From Ruminococcus sp. (GTDB lineage: Bacteria > Bacillota > Clostridia > Oscillospirales > Ruminococcaceae), in NCBI GenBank assembly GCA_031262105.1, contig JAISIH010000007.1:1-41464 (forward strand): 41,464 nucleotides of DNA, given 5' to 3'. Position numbers and translations under genes: made by a program. Position 1 is the stretch's first letter, and each line of letters starts with the position of its first letter. A model generated the notes under the pieces. It did not search any database. It worked only from the letters and a program-made list of their open reading frames with translations, and had not been told where the DNA came from. Shown piece by piece: positions 6,291 to 12,968 of the stretch.

Positions 6291-7136
6291 TCATGTCGCA
6301 AGCAGCTCTTTCACATACGTCGGCAAAGCAAACGCTCCCGTGTGAATGTCGGTGTTGTAGTATCTTGTTTTTATCCCGAGGGCTTCCCATGCCTTTTTGT
6401 CAAAATCAAACGGCGTTATATTGCCTTTAGAAGCGAAGCCGAAGAGCCAATGCCCGGACGGATATGTCGGGATATGCGCCTGATAGACGTAGGCGTTTTC
6501 AAAAACGCTCTTAATCCGCTTGTGGGCTCTGGTGCAGGCACGGGCGTCGTTTTCGTAATAGGGGCTTTCGTGCTGGTTTATTAGGATTCCGCCGTCGGCA
6601 AGCGCGTTTTCGCAGTTGCCGTAAAACTCGACGGTAAAAAGCCCTTCGCCCGGTCCGAAAGGGTCGGTGCTGTCTACGATTATAAGGTCGTAGAAGTTTT
6701 CCTTCCCCCTTACATATTTTAAGCCGTCTGTGAAGTGCATATGCACGCGATTGTCATAAAATCCGCAGGCGGTCTGCTCCAAGTATTCCTTGCAGACCGA
6801 AACAACCCGCTCGTCAATCTCCGCAACGTCAATATGCCAAATTCCCGGATAGCGCGTCAGTTCTCTGAGCGTTCCGCCGTCCCCCGCGCCGATAACAAGC
6901 ACCTTTTTTACATCGGGCTTTGCCGCCATCGCAACGTGGGTTATCATCTCGTGATAGATAAATTCGTCCTTTTCGGTTAACATCATATAACCGTCGAGGG
7001 TTAAAAACCGCCCGAATTCCGGCGAATCGAAAACGTCAATCCGCTGATATTCGCTCTGCTCCGAGTGAAGGTGCCTGTCAACGCGGATCGAAAGCTTAAC
7101 ATCGGGGGTGTGCAGTTCGCTAAACCAAATCTCCAT
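6291..7136 (-). CDS. speE: Spermidine synthase (putrescine aminopropyltransferase)
   Basis: 281 residues. A small N-terminal beta domain (to about 60) is followed by a Rossmann-like methyltransferase fold with VLVIGAGDGG (decarboxylated-AdoMet binding) and the active-site DSTDPFGPGEGLF loop. It transfers an aminopropyl group from decarboxylated AdoMet to putrescine. YHEMITHVAM is also a family signature. Its start follows the speA-like stop by one base, so the two are translationally coupled. The products of SpeD and SpeB are its two substrates, which matches the surrounding genes. Confidence 0.95.
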   Translation of the reverse strand: MEIWFSELHTPDVKLSIRVDRHLHSEQSEYQRIDVFDSPEFGRFLTLDGYMMLTEKDEFIYHEMITHVAMAAKPDVKKVLVIGAGDGGTLRELTRYPGIWHIDVAEIDERVVSVCKEYLEQTACGFYDNRVHMHFTDGLKYVRGKENFYDLIIVDSTDPFGPGEGLFTVEFYGNCENALADGGILINQHESPYYENDARACTRAHKRIKSVFENAYVYQAHIPTYPSGHWLFGFASKGNITPFDFDKKAWEALGIKTRYYNTDIHTGAFALPTYVKELLAT

Positions 7137-7137
7137 T

Positions 7138-8595
7138 TTATTTCACCACATTTATCCTCTCGACGTCCATATCCTGTGTGCCGGTGAGGCTTGAGCCTTT
7201 TTCTTTTGCGTAGCTGATATAGTCGATAATGTCCTTCGTTATCCGTTCGCCGGGGGCTAAAATCGGTATCCCCGGGGGATAACACATCACGAACTCGCCC
7301 GAAATTTTCCCCGCCGTCTCCGCAATCGGGAAGGTTTCTGTCTCGGCATAAAATGCACTCTGCGGGGTCATTGCCGCTTCGGGGGCGATATATTCAGCCT
7401 TTAGGAGGCTTCGCGTACGCTCCGGCTTGCCGTGGCGGCGTTTTATCTCCGCAAGGGCAGAGATAAGCCTCTCGATATCGCGGCTTCTGTCGCCGTCCGA
7501 AATATAACAGAGGAAATTCGCAATATCCCCGAACTCAATCTGTATATCATATTCATCGCGGAGCTTGTCGTATACTTCAATCCCCGCAAGCCCGATATCG
7601 AGCGTGTTTACCGATAATTTCGTGCTGTCAAAATCAAAAATATCCCTGCCGTTTTTAAGCTTCTTCGTGAACGCCCTGTAGCCGCCGATTTTTTTAATTT
7701 CGTCGCGGGCATAATCCGCCGTTTTTATAATGGTGTCGGAAATGCTCTTCCCAAAAAGGGCAAGCCGCCGCCTTGAAATATCAAGGCTTGACATCAGCAG
7801 ATAGGACGCGGAAGTCGTCTGCGTGAGGTTTATAACCGCGTTAAGATAACCGATATTGACATTCTCGCCGGCGAGAAGAAGGCTGCTTTGCGTGAGGCTT
7901 CCGCCCGATTTATGGAGCGACACCGCACTCATATCCGCTCCCGCTTCCATCGCCGAAACAGGTAAGCTCTCGTTAAAATAAAACTGCGTGCCGTGTGCTT
8001 CGTCGGCAAGGACAAGCATATTATTTTCGTGGGCGAGCTTAACAATTGCCTTAAGGTCGGAACAAATGCCATAGTAGGTCGGGTTGTTCACAAGGACGGC
8101 TTTCGCGCCGGGGTGAGCTTCAATCGCCGCCCTGACGTCTTCAAAATCCATTCCGAGGGGTATACCTAATTCATCATCAACCCCGGGGTTAACGTAAACC
8201 GGCTTCGCCCCCGACAGTATAAGCGAATTAATCGCGCTTCGGTGGACGTTCCGCGGCATAATTATCTCGTCGCCAGCCTTAACCGCCGAAAGTATCATGC
8301 TCCGCACCGCCGCAGTTGTCCCCCCGACACAAAAGAAGCAGTGCTTCGCCCCGAACGCTTCCGCCGCCAATTCCTCCGCTTCCTTTATAACCGAAACGGG
8401 GTGTATCAAATTATCGAGCGGCTTCATCGAGTTAACGTCAACGTCCATCACCATCTGCCCCAGAAAGGCAGTAAGTTCCGGGTTGCCCTTGCCGTGCTTA
8501 TGCCCCGGCACGTCAAAAGGCACTATACGCGCTTCGCGATATTTTTTTAACGCAGTCGCAAGGGGGGTACGGTCTTGAGCTGATGTGTTTATCAT
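7138..8595 (-). CDS. speA: Arginine/lysine/ornithine decarboxylase, PLP fold I
   Basis: 485 residues, the short fold-I decarboxylase type of Gram-positives. Substrate/PLP landmarks: FDVPGHKHGKGNP at 27-39, PRNVHRSAINSL near 114-125, DEAHG at 198-202, and the Schiff-base lysine Lys229 in SLHKSGGS. The C-terminal PPGIPILAPGERI motif is typical of the group. With speB two genes downstream the likely reaction is arginine to agmatine; lysine or ornithine decarboxylation cannot be excluded from sequence. It is followed without gap by speE and preceded by speD 23 nt upstream. Confidence 0.93.
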   Translation of the reverse strand: MINTSAQDRTPLATALKKYREARIVPFDVPGHKHGKGNPELTAFLGQMVMDVDVNSMKPLDNLIHPVSVIKEAEELAAEAFGAKHCFFCVGGTTAAVRSMILSAVKAGDEIIMPRNVHRSAINSLILSGAKPVYVNPGVDDELGIPLGMDFEDVRAAIEAHPGAKAVLVNNPTYYGICSDLKAIVKLAHENNMLVLADEAHGTQFYFNESLPVSAMEAGADMSAVSLHKSGGSLTQSSLLLAGENVNIGYLNAVINLTQTTSASYLLMSSLDISRRRLALFGKSISDTIIKTADYARDEIKKIGGYRAFTKKLKNGRDIFDFDSTKLSVNTLDIGLAGIEVYDKLRDEYDIQIEFGDIANFLCYISDGDRSRDIERLISALAEIKRRHGKPERTRSLLKAEYIAPEAAMTPQSAFYAETETFPIAETAGKISGEFVMCYPPGIPILAPGERITKDIIDYISYAKEKGSSLTGTQDMDVERINVVK

Positions 8596-8618
8596 TAAAA
8601 ATTACAATCCTGTTTTAA

Positions 8619-9437
8619 TTAAAAAATGTTCATTCCCGAAAATATTTCTATCATCTCGCGCTTGATTGCATCATTTATTTCGAGGCGGCGTTTGGGCGCG
8701 AGTTCGTATGTGTCGGTGTTGAAGAGGTAGTTTTGGAGGGTGATTTCTTTTATCATCATCTTTGTGTGGAAGATGTTTGCTTGGTATACGTTTATGTCAA
8801 CGGCGTCGTATTTTTCGAGGGTGTCGGAGTTGATATAGTTTTGGATTGAGGTTATGTCGTGGTCGATAAATAGCTTTTTGCCCTTTTCGTCGCGGGTGAA
8901 ACCGCGAACGCGATAGTCGATTGTTATGATATCGGAATCGAAACTTGCGATAAGATAATCGAGAGATTTAAGCGGCGTAATCTGCCCGCAGGTTGAAACG
9001 TCGATATCCACGCGGAATGTCGCGATAGAGTTGTCGGGGTGATATTCCGGGTAGGTGTGGACGGTCAGATGCGACTTGTCGAGATGCCCGGCGAGGGAAT
9101 TTTTGCCCGGCACCATTCTTATATTTGAACTCATGTCGAGTTCGTTTTCGGTGAGTTTTTCTTCCGAAATAAGGACAGTTACGGACGCCCCTTGCGGCTC
9201 GTAATCCTGCTTCGAGATGTTAAGCACATACGCGCCGATCATTTCGGTTACGTCGCATAAAATCTTAGTTAGACGGTCGGAATTATAGACGTCGTCGATG
9301 TATTTTAAGTAGTCCTGCTGTTCGCGGACACTTTTTGCATAGCATATATCGTAGATATTAAAGCTCAAAGTTTTTGTCAGGTTATTAAACCCGTAGAGCT
9401 TTATTTTATCCTTATCGTTAAACGGAAAATCAGCCAA
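8619..9437 (-). CDS. speD: S-adenosylmethionine decarboxylase proenzyme
   Basis: 272 residues, the long E. coli SpeD type rather than the short Bacillus SpeH type. Lys121-Ser122 in GHLDKSHLTVHTYPEYHP is the autocleavage site; Ser122 becomes the pyruvoyl cofactor. It makes decarboxylated AdoMet for SpeE. The start is a TTG at 9437 behind GGAGG (9-nt spacing). It lies 28 nt after the DUF6062 gene, so it may be transcribed from the metallophosphoesterase promoter. Confidence 0.95.
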   Translation of the reverse strand: MADFPFNDKDKIKLYGFNNLTKTLSFNIYDICYAKSVREQQDYLKYIDDVYNSDRLTKILCDVTEMIGAYVLNISKQDYEPQGASVTVLISEEKLTENELDMSSNIRMVPGKNSLAGHLDKSHLTVHTYPEYHPDNSIATFRVDIDVSTCGQITPLKSLDYLIASFDSDIITIDYRVRGFTRDEKGKKLFIDHDITSIQNYINSDTLEKYDAVDINVYQANIFHTKMMIKEITLQNYLFNTDTYELAPKRRLEINDAIKREMIEIFSGMNIF

Positions 9438-9465
9438 TTTTTTAATCCTCCGAAGAGTGGAATGT

Positions 9466-10149
9466 TTACGTCAAAAACTCAATTGCGCGTTCGATCGAAT
9501 CGCGGGAGTTGCCCCAATCGGCATCCTTCCCGCCGTTTCGATAATCATACATACTGCAAAAATGCGAAACGTCTTTGTAAAGTTCTTGTAGGTGCTTATT
9601 TGTTAAATCGCCGATCGTTATCGCGAAATTTTCGGCATCTTTTTTAGATAAATATTGCGGTGCAATTTCACTTAACAACCGAAAATGTTTAAGGCAGATA
9701 AAGGGCTGTTCCTCAATCATCTTTTTTAACTTCGGGTTTGTGAAGCATTCGCAGAACGTCCGCGTAAGCCTGTCCATCCCCCATTTTATCTTTTCGCAGA
9801 CAAAGCACGTTCGCTCATATCCGCGTAAGACGTCGATACGCTTGTCCTTTTTAAGGAGCGGGCGTCTTGACTCGAAGACGTCTTGGCTTATTTTATCGAG
9901 GTGCGTTTGAAGCATTAATGCAAGCGACAACCTGTTTTTTTGCTTTAACATTCGCGCAAAATGCTTGTCACAAAACCCGAGCTTATTCGTCTCGATTCGC
10001 ACGTCCGGCTCCATCATCGCCGCACCCATAATATATTCGACGGTACGTTCTTCAAGCATCTTTTCCATTCGACAGAGCGGGCAGTTACATTCGTTATCCT
10101 GCGGTTCTAAAACTTCTGTTATCGGGATTGTTAAGATAGACTCTCGCAT
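9466..10149 (-). CDS. DUF6062-like cysteine-rich protein
   Basis: 227 residues from ATG 10149 (MRESILTIPITEVLEP); AAGGA lies upstream and the gene overlaps the glycosylase end by 19 nt. The frame is open further upstream, but that part lies inside the glycosylase gene and looks non-coding. Zinc-ligand-like motifs: CNCPLC near residue 20, CDKHF near 60, CFVCEK and CLKHF further on, an alternating CxxC/CxxH pattern on a mainly helical protein. It resembles the DUF6062 family of Clostridia, whose function is unknown to me. Tight coupling to a base-excision glycosylase and a phosphoesterase suggests common expression but gives no role. Confidence 0.8.
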   Translation of the reverse strand: MRESILTIPITEVLEPQDNECNCPLCRMEKMLEERTVEYIMGAAMMEPDVRIETNKLGFCDKHFARMLKQKNRLSLALMLQTHLDKISQDVFESRRPLLKKDKRIDVLRGYERTCFVCEKIKWGMDRLTRTFCECFTNPKLKKMIEEQPFICLKHFRLLSEIAPQYLSKKDAENFAITIGDLTNKHLQELYKDVSHFCSMYDYRNGGKDADWGNSRDSIERAIEFLT

Positions 10150-10889
10150 AGCTCTCTGTTCCTTATATAGTGAAATAGGTATTGCTGCGCGACACCGGCA
10201 TAGGGGTTTTCTATAAAGGGGAAGCCGTCGGGGTAATATTCCGCCAATGCCCGGTTTATCCAGACGTCGCGGGGGAAGCATTCAAGCCTGTGGAAGCCGT
10301 ACAGAAGCGTACATTCCGCAACCTTCGGACCGACGCCCGAAATCTTCATTAACTCCGCACGTGCCTTTTCCGTCGGCATTTTTGCAATTTCAGAAAGGTT
10401 AACATTGCCGCTTAAAACGTTCTCCGCCGCGCTTTTAAGGTATTTTTCCCTGAAACCTGTCTTCGCAAAACTTATGTCGGTGAGCAGGTCTTCGGGGGTC
10501 GGGAAGCGGTTAAAATAGGTTACAAAACGCTTTATAATAAGCTTTATCCGCGGGATATTGTTATTTTGCGAGATTATAAACGAGGTTAAAGTTTCCCAAG
10601 GGTCCTGCTTTAATATTCTTATTCCGCCGCAAAACTCTATCGCCCTTTTCATTGTCGGGTCGGTTATAAATTCGCGCTTAATCGCTTCGTAGTCGCGGTT
10701 GAAGTCGAAATATTCATCCCATTTTGTTAGGAATTCCGCTTCGGTTACGTTATATAGGGTTATCGTGCCGCCCGTTTGCGCGGCGTTAACGTGCTGTCGG
10801 AAAGCCTGCCCGCAGTCGAGGGTTAACGCAAGGTCGAAGCCCGCACATTCGACGTAAATATTATTATCTTTTGCGGTGAAGCTTCTCAA
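10131..10889 (-). CDS. OGG1-type 8-oxoguanine DNA glycosylase/AP lyase
   Basis: 252 residues from a TTG at 10889; AAGGA lies 11 nt upstream. Any start further upstream would put it deep in the phosphoesterase gene. N-terminal OGG_N domain (CGQAFRQ... near residue 25), then the HhH-GPD domain with ISGVGPKVAECTLLYGF, whose Lys is the expected Schiff-base nucleophile, and FPRDVWINRAL with the catalytic Asp. The SQNNNIPRI segment is the usual interhelical motif. It removes oxidised guanine opposite C. It overlaps the preceding gene by 26 nt and the following gene by 19 nt. Confidence 0.92.
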   Translation of the reverse strand: MRSFTAKDNNIYVECAGFDLALTLDCGQAFRQHVNAAQTGGTITLYNVTEAEFLTKWDEYFDFNRDYEAIKREFITDPTMKRAIEFCGGIRILKQDPWETLTSFIISQNNNIPRIKLIIKRFVTYFNRFPTPEDLLTDISFAKTGFREKYLKSAAENVLSGNVNLSEIAKMPTEKARAELMKISGVGPKVAECTLLYGFHRLECFPRDVWINRALAEYYPDGFPFIENPYAGVAQQYLFHYIRNRELCESLS

Positions 10890-11571
10890 CTTTTTTCTTT
10901 TCCTTATCGTTCGTGGGGATATATACAACGTCGTCGAAGAGGGCAGTGTACTTCGGCGGGATAACCTTGTGTTTATGAAGCTTCCCGAAATACCAATGCC
11001 CGAATTTCGCCGTGTTTTTAACCTCGTCGAGGAAAAAATGTATGCGCGTAAGGAGCGTGCTTTCAAAAGCCAGAAACTGCTTTATGCTCGCCGGGGCTTC
11101 GTGGGTTACGGCGATGTCGAATTGGTTGCCGTAATCCTCTAAGTTTTCAAGGGCAGTTTCGATTTCGGTTTCAGTAACCGCCTCTTCCCCCCACCAGCGG
11201 TTTTGCTGCTGCCTTTCCGCAACGTCCGCCGAGACGCCGCCGCCGAAAGCGAAAACCCTTACCCCTTGGAGATTAAAGATATTGCCGCGAAGAAGATGAA
11301 AAAGCCTGCCGGAGATATGGTGCGTTTCGCCCCCGCAAAAATTCTCGACGGGATAAGAATTAATAAGGTCGTAGTTATCATGACAGCCCTCGACAAAGAG
11401 GGTGTAATGCTTCTTCTTGCCGATTTTTTTAAGGATTCGGTCTTCGCGGTCGGTCTTATCCCACAAAAAGCCGAAGTCGCCGGCAACGATTAGAAAATCG
11501 CCCTTTTTCAGGAGGGGGATTTTATCAAATCTTGATAAGTCGCCGTGCATATCGCCGGTTATACAAATCAA
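10864..11571 (-). CDS. Calcineurin-like metallophosphoesterase
   Basis: 235 residues, start TTG at 11571 with GGAG 8 nt upstream. Metallophosphoesterase ligands in order: ITGDMHGDLSRF (a DxH variant, GDxHG), VAGDFGFLWD (GDxG), FVEGCHDNYD (the usual GNHD is GCHD, so the metal-bridging Asn is replaced by Cys), VTHEAP (H) and a GHWYFGKLHKHK (GHxH-like) end. It is a cytoplasmic phosphoesterase of unknown substrate. It is first in the operon with the OGG glycosylase, behind its own promoter (11603-11631). The GCHD change is unusual for the superfamily. Confidence 0.88.
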   Translation of the reverse strand: MICITGDMHGDLSRFDKIPLLKKGDFLIVAGDFGFLWDKTDREDRILKKIGKKKHYTLFVEGCHDNYDLINSYPVENFCGGETHHISGRLFHLLRGNIFNLQGVRVFAFGGGVSADVAERQQQNRWWGEEAVTETEIETALENLEDYGNQFDIAVTHEAPASIKQFLAFESTLLTRIHFFLDEVKNTAKFGHWYFGKLHKHKVIPPKYTALFDDVVYIPTNDKEKKKVEKLHRKR

Positions 11572-11602
11572 CGTATTTTCTCCATAAATTTAGTCACAAT
11601 AC

Positions 11603-11631
11603 ATTATAGCACAATCCTTTTATAAAAGCAA
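11603..11631 (-). promoter_or_regulatory. Promoter of the phosphoesterase-OGG-DUF6062 operon
   Basis: Minus-strand TTGCTT (11626-11631), 17-nt spacer, TATAAT (11603-11608). It may also feed speD and the polyamine genes downstream, as no clear terminator separates them. Confidence 0.75.
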
Positions 11632-11665
11632 TAACAATATGTGAATTTTTAAGGAAAGTAATTTT

Positions 11666-11797
11666 ATGGATACAAGAAATCGGGTTGCGGCAGTTATAAA
11701 TGGGGCAGAACCCTCTAAAGAAGATCCGAACGGCTCGTATACAGGGAAGCCGCTTAAGCCCTATGAAAAGCCTATTCAGGATTCAGACGATCTGTAA
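11666..11797 (+). CDS. 43-residue small protein ending QDSDDL
   Basis: Reads MDTRNRVAAVINGAEPSKED, then PNGSYTGKPLKPYEKPIQDSDDL, behind a good AAGGAAAG site and closed by tandem TAA stops. It has no membrane segment or cysteines, is Pro/Gly-rich and likely disordered, and ends acidic. The GSYTG-P...P-QD-DDL pattern is one I associate with a family of very short uncharacterised clostridial proteins; that is memory, not a search. It stands alone between the divergent phosphoesterase operon and the lipoprotein genes. Confidence 0.7.
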   Translation: MDTRNRVAAVINGAEPSKEDPNGSYTGKPLKPYEKPIQDSDDL

Positions 11798-11818
11798 TAA
11801 TTTGTGAACATTGTGTAA

Positions 11819-11848
11819 TGGACAAATTACCCCCGTATGGTTTATAAT
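11819..11848 (+). promoter_or_regulatory. Promoter of lipoprotein gene 1
   Basis: TGGACA (11819-11824), 18-nt spacer, TATAAT (11843-11848). The -10 element lies in the loop of the inverted repeat at 11826-11865. Confidence 0.7.
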
Positions 11849-11865
11849 TACTGTACGGGGGTAAT
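11826..11865. promoter_or_regulatory. Perfect 12-bp inverted repeat around the -10 box
   Basis: ATTACCCCCGTA (11826-11837) and TACGGGGGTAAT (11854-11865) are exact reverse complements separated by 16 nt containing TATAAT. The right arm also contains the GGGGG that acts as ribosome site for the ATG at 11869. It looks like a protein operator over the promoter. Confidence 0.7.
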
Positions 11866-11868
11866 ATT

Positions 11869-12957
11869 ATGAAGAAATTTTTACCGGTTATTTTAACAAT
11901 TTTTGTCTTAACGGCGTGTAATACATCAAAACCGGCGGTTACAACAACAAGGACAACAACTACTACAAGAGCAACTACAACAACTGCGGCAGTAACTACT
12001 ACTGCGGCAACAACCGTTAACCCATTCGCGGAAATGAAATTCACTGCCGATTACCGCGCCGCTTCAAACGCAGCCAATGGCGGTTTGGTTGCCTTTGATG
12101 ATGAATATATTTACTATGCCTCCGATAATCGTATTCACGGCAGAAGTTTAAATGAAGAGATTGGGCTTAAATTCGAGCTTGTCACGGAAACCTCTCCGAT
12201 TAAAAACCTCTGCGTATACGGCGATTACATCTTTTACGTTTCGGACGGGAAGGTTAATTCGATTAAGAAGGACGGCAACGAGGGGCTTAACCTTCACCCG
12301 GAAGCAGATGGCTTCTTTTACCTTTCGGATAACTTAATTGTTTACACACTGGGCGGCGTTATTTATCTGCAAGACTTAAACGGTTCTGCGCCGATAAAAG
12401 TCGGTCACACAAGCGGTTTTATTAACTTCGCGGGCGGGGAACTTACTTACGCTGACGGAAACACGATTAAGGTTTATAATGTTAAAACGGGAGAATTCAC
12501 CATTGAATACGAGTCTGACCGCATGATAAGCGGGCTTATCCGCTATGAAGACAAGATAATTTATCGGGCAGTTTCCGCCGCGAACGACAGGGACATGACC
12601 GAGCTTATAATACTTGATTTGGGCACCGGGGAGATTGATTCCGTATTCGCCGGGTCGCTTAACAAGACAGTCGAGCCCGGGGACGAATACTTCTCGGGGC
12701 AAAGCTGGGTTACTTCCGCTTTTAATGTTAACCCCAACGATGGTATGCTTTATTTTAGTTATCTTACAGACTACGACACAGACGGCTTCCACAAACAGGC
12801 TATTTACCGTCGGGATTTTAACGAGGTGGGCAGTCAGGAAATTTTAGCCGAAACTTCCGAGACGCCGTACCCGAAAAATCCTCCTTCTGCGGCGTTTTAT
12901 TCGACTCCGGGCGGAATATATTATTTTAATCCGGACGGAGAGCTTGTTAAAATTTAG
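11869..12957 (+). CDS. Lipoprotein with beta-propeller-like repeats (DUF5050-like), gene 1
   Basis: 362 residues. Lipoprotein signal peptide MKKFLPVILTIFVLTAC with the lipidated Cys at 17, then a Thr-rich linker (about 23-48) as a spacer from the membrane. The rest is made of repeating short strands ending in patterns such as DDEYIYYAS, GDYIFYVSDGKV, DNLIVYTLGGVIYL and GGIYYFNPDGELVKI, the style of DUF5050-type propellers. Near 300 it has LTDYDTDGFHK, repeated in the next gene. It should sit on the outer face of the membrane; ligand unknown. It is transcribed from a palindromic promoter, with the second lipoprotein gene 11 nt downstream. Confidence 0.85.
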   Translation: MKKFLPVILTIFVLTACNTSKPAVTTTRTTTTTRATTTTAAVTTTAATTVNPFAEMKFTADYRAASNAANGGLVAFDDEYIYYASDNRIHGRSLNEEIGLKFELVTETSPIKNLCVYGDYIFYVSDGKVNSIKKDGNEGLNLHPEADGFFYLSDNLIVYTLGGVIYLQDLNGSAPIKVGHTSGFINFAGGELTYADGNTIKVYNVKTGEFTIEYESDRMISGLIRYEDKIIYRAVSAANDRDMTELIILDLGTGEIDSVFAGSLNKTVEPGDEYFSGQSWVTSAFNVNPNDGMLYFSYLTDYDTDGFHKQAIYRRDFNEVGSQEILAETSETPYPKNPPSAAFYSTPGGIYYFNPDGELVKI

Positions 12958-12968
12958 GGAGAAACATA

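Noticed and set aside
10890..11066. Longer N terminus for the OGG glycosylase
   Set aside because: The extra 59 codons lie inside the phosphoesterase gene and are Arg/Ser-rich shadow sequence with no OGG similarity.
11772..12044. 90-codon minus-strand frame rich in Val/Ala, like a membrane peptide
   Set aside because: It is the antisense of the Thr-rich linker codons of lipoprotein gene 1.
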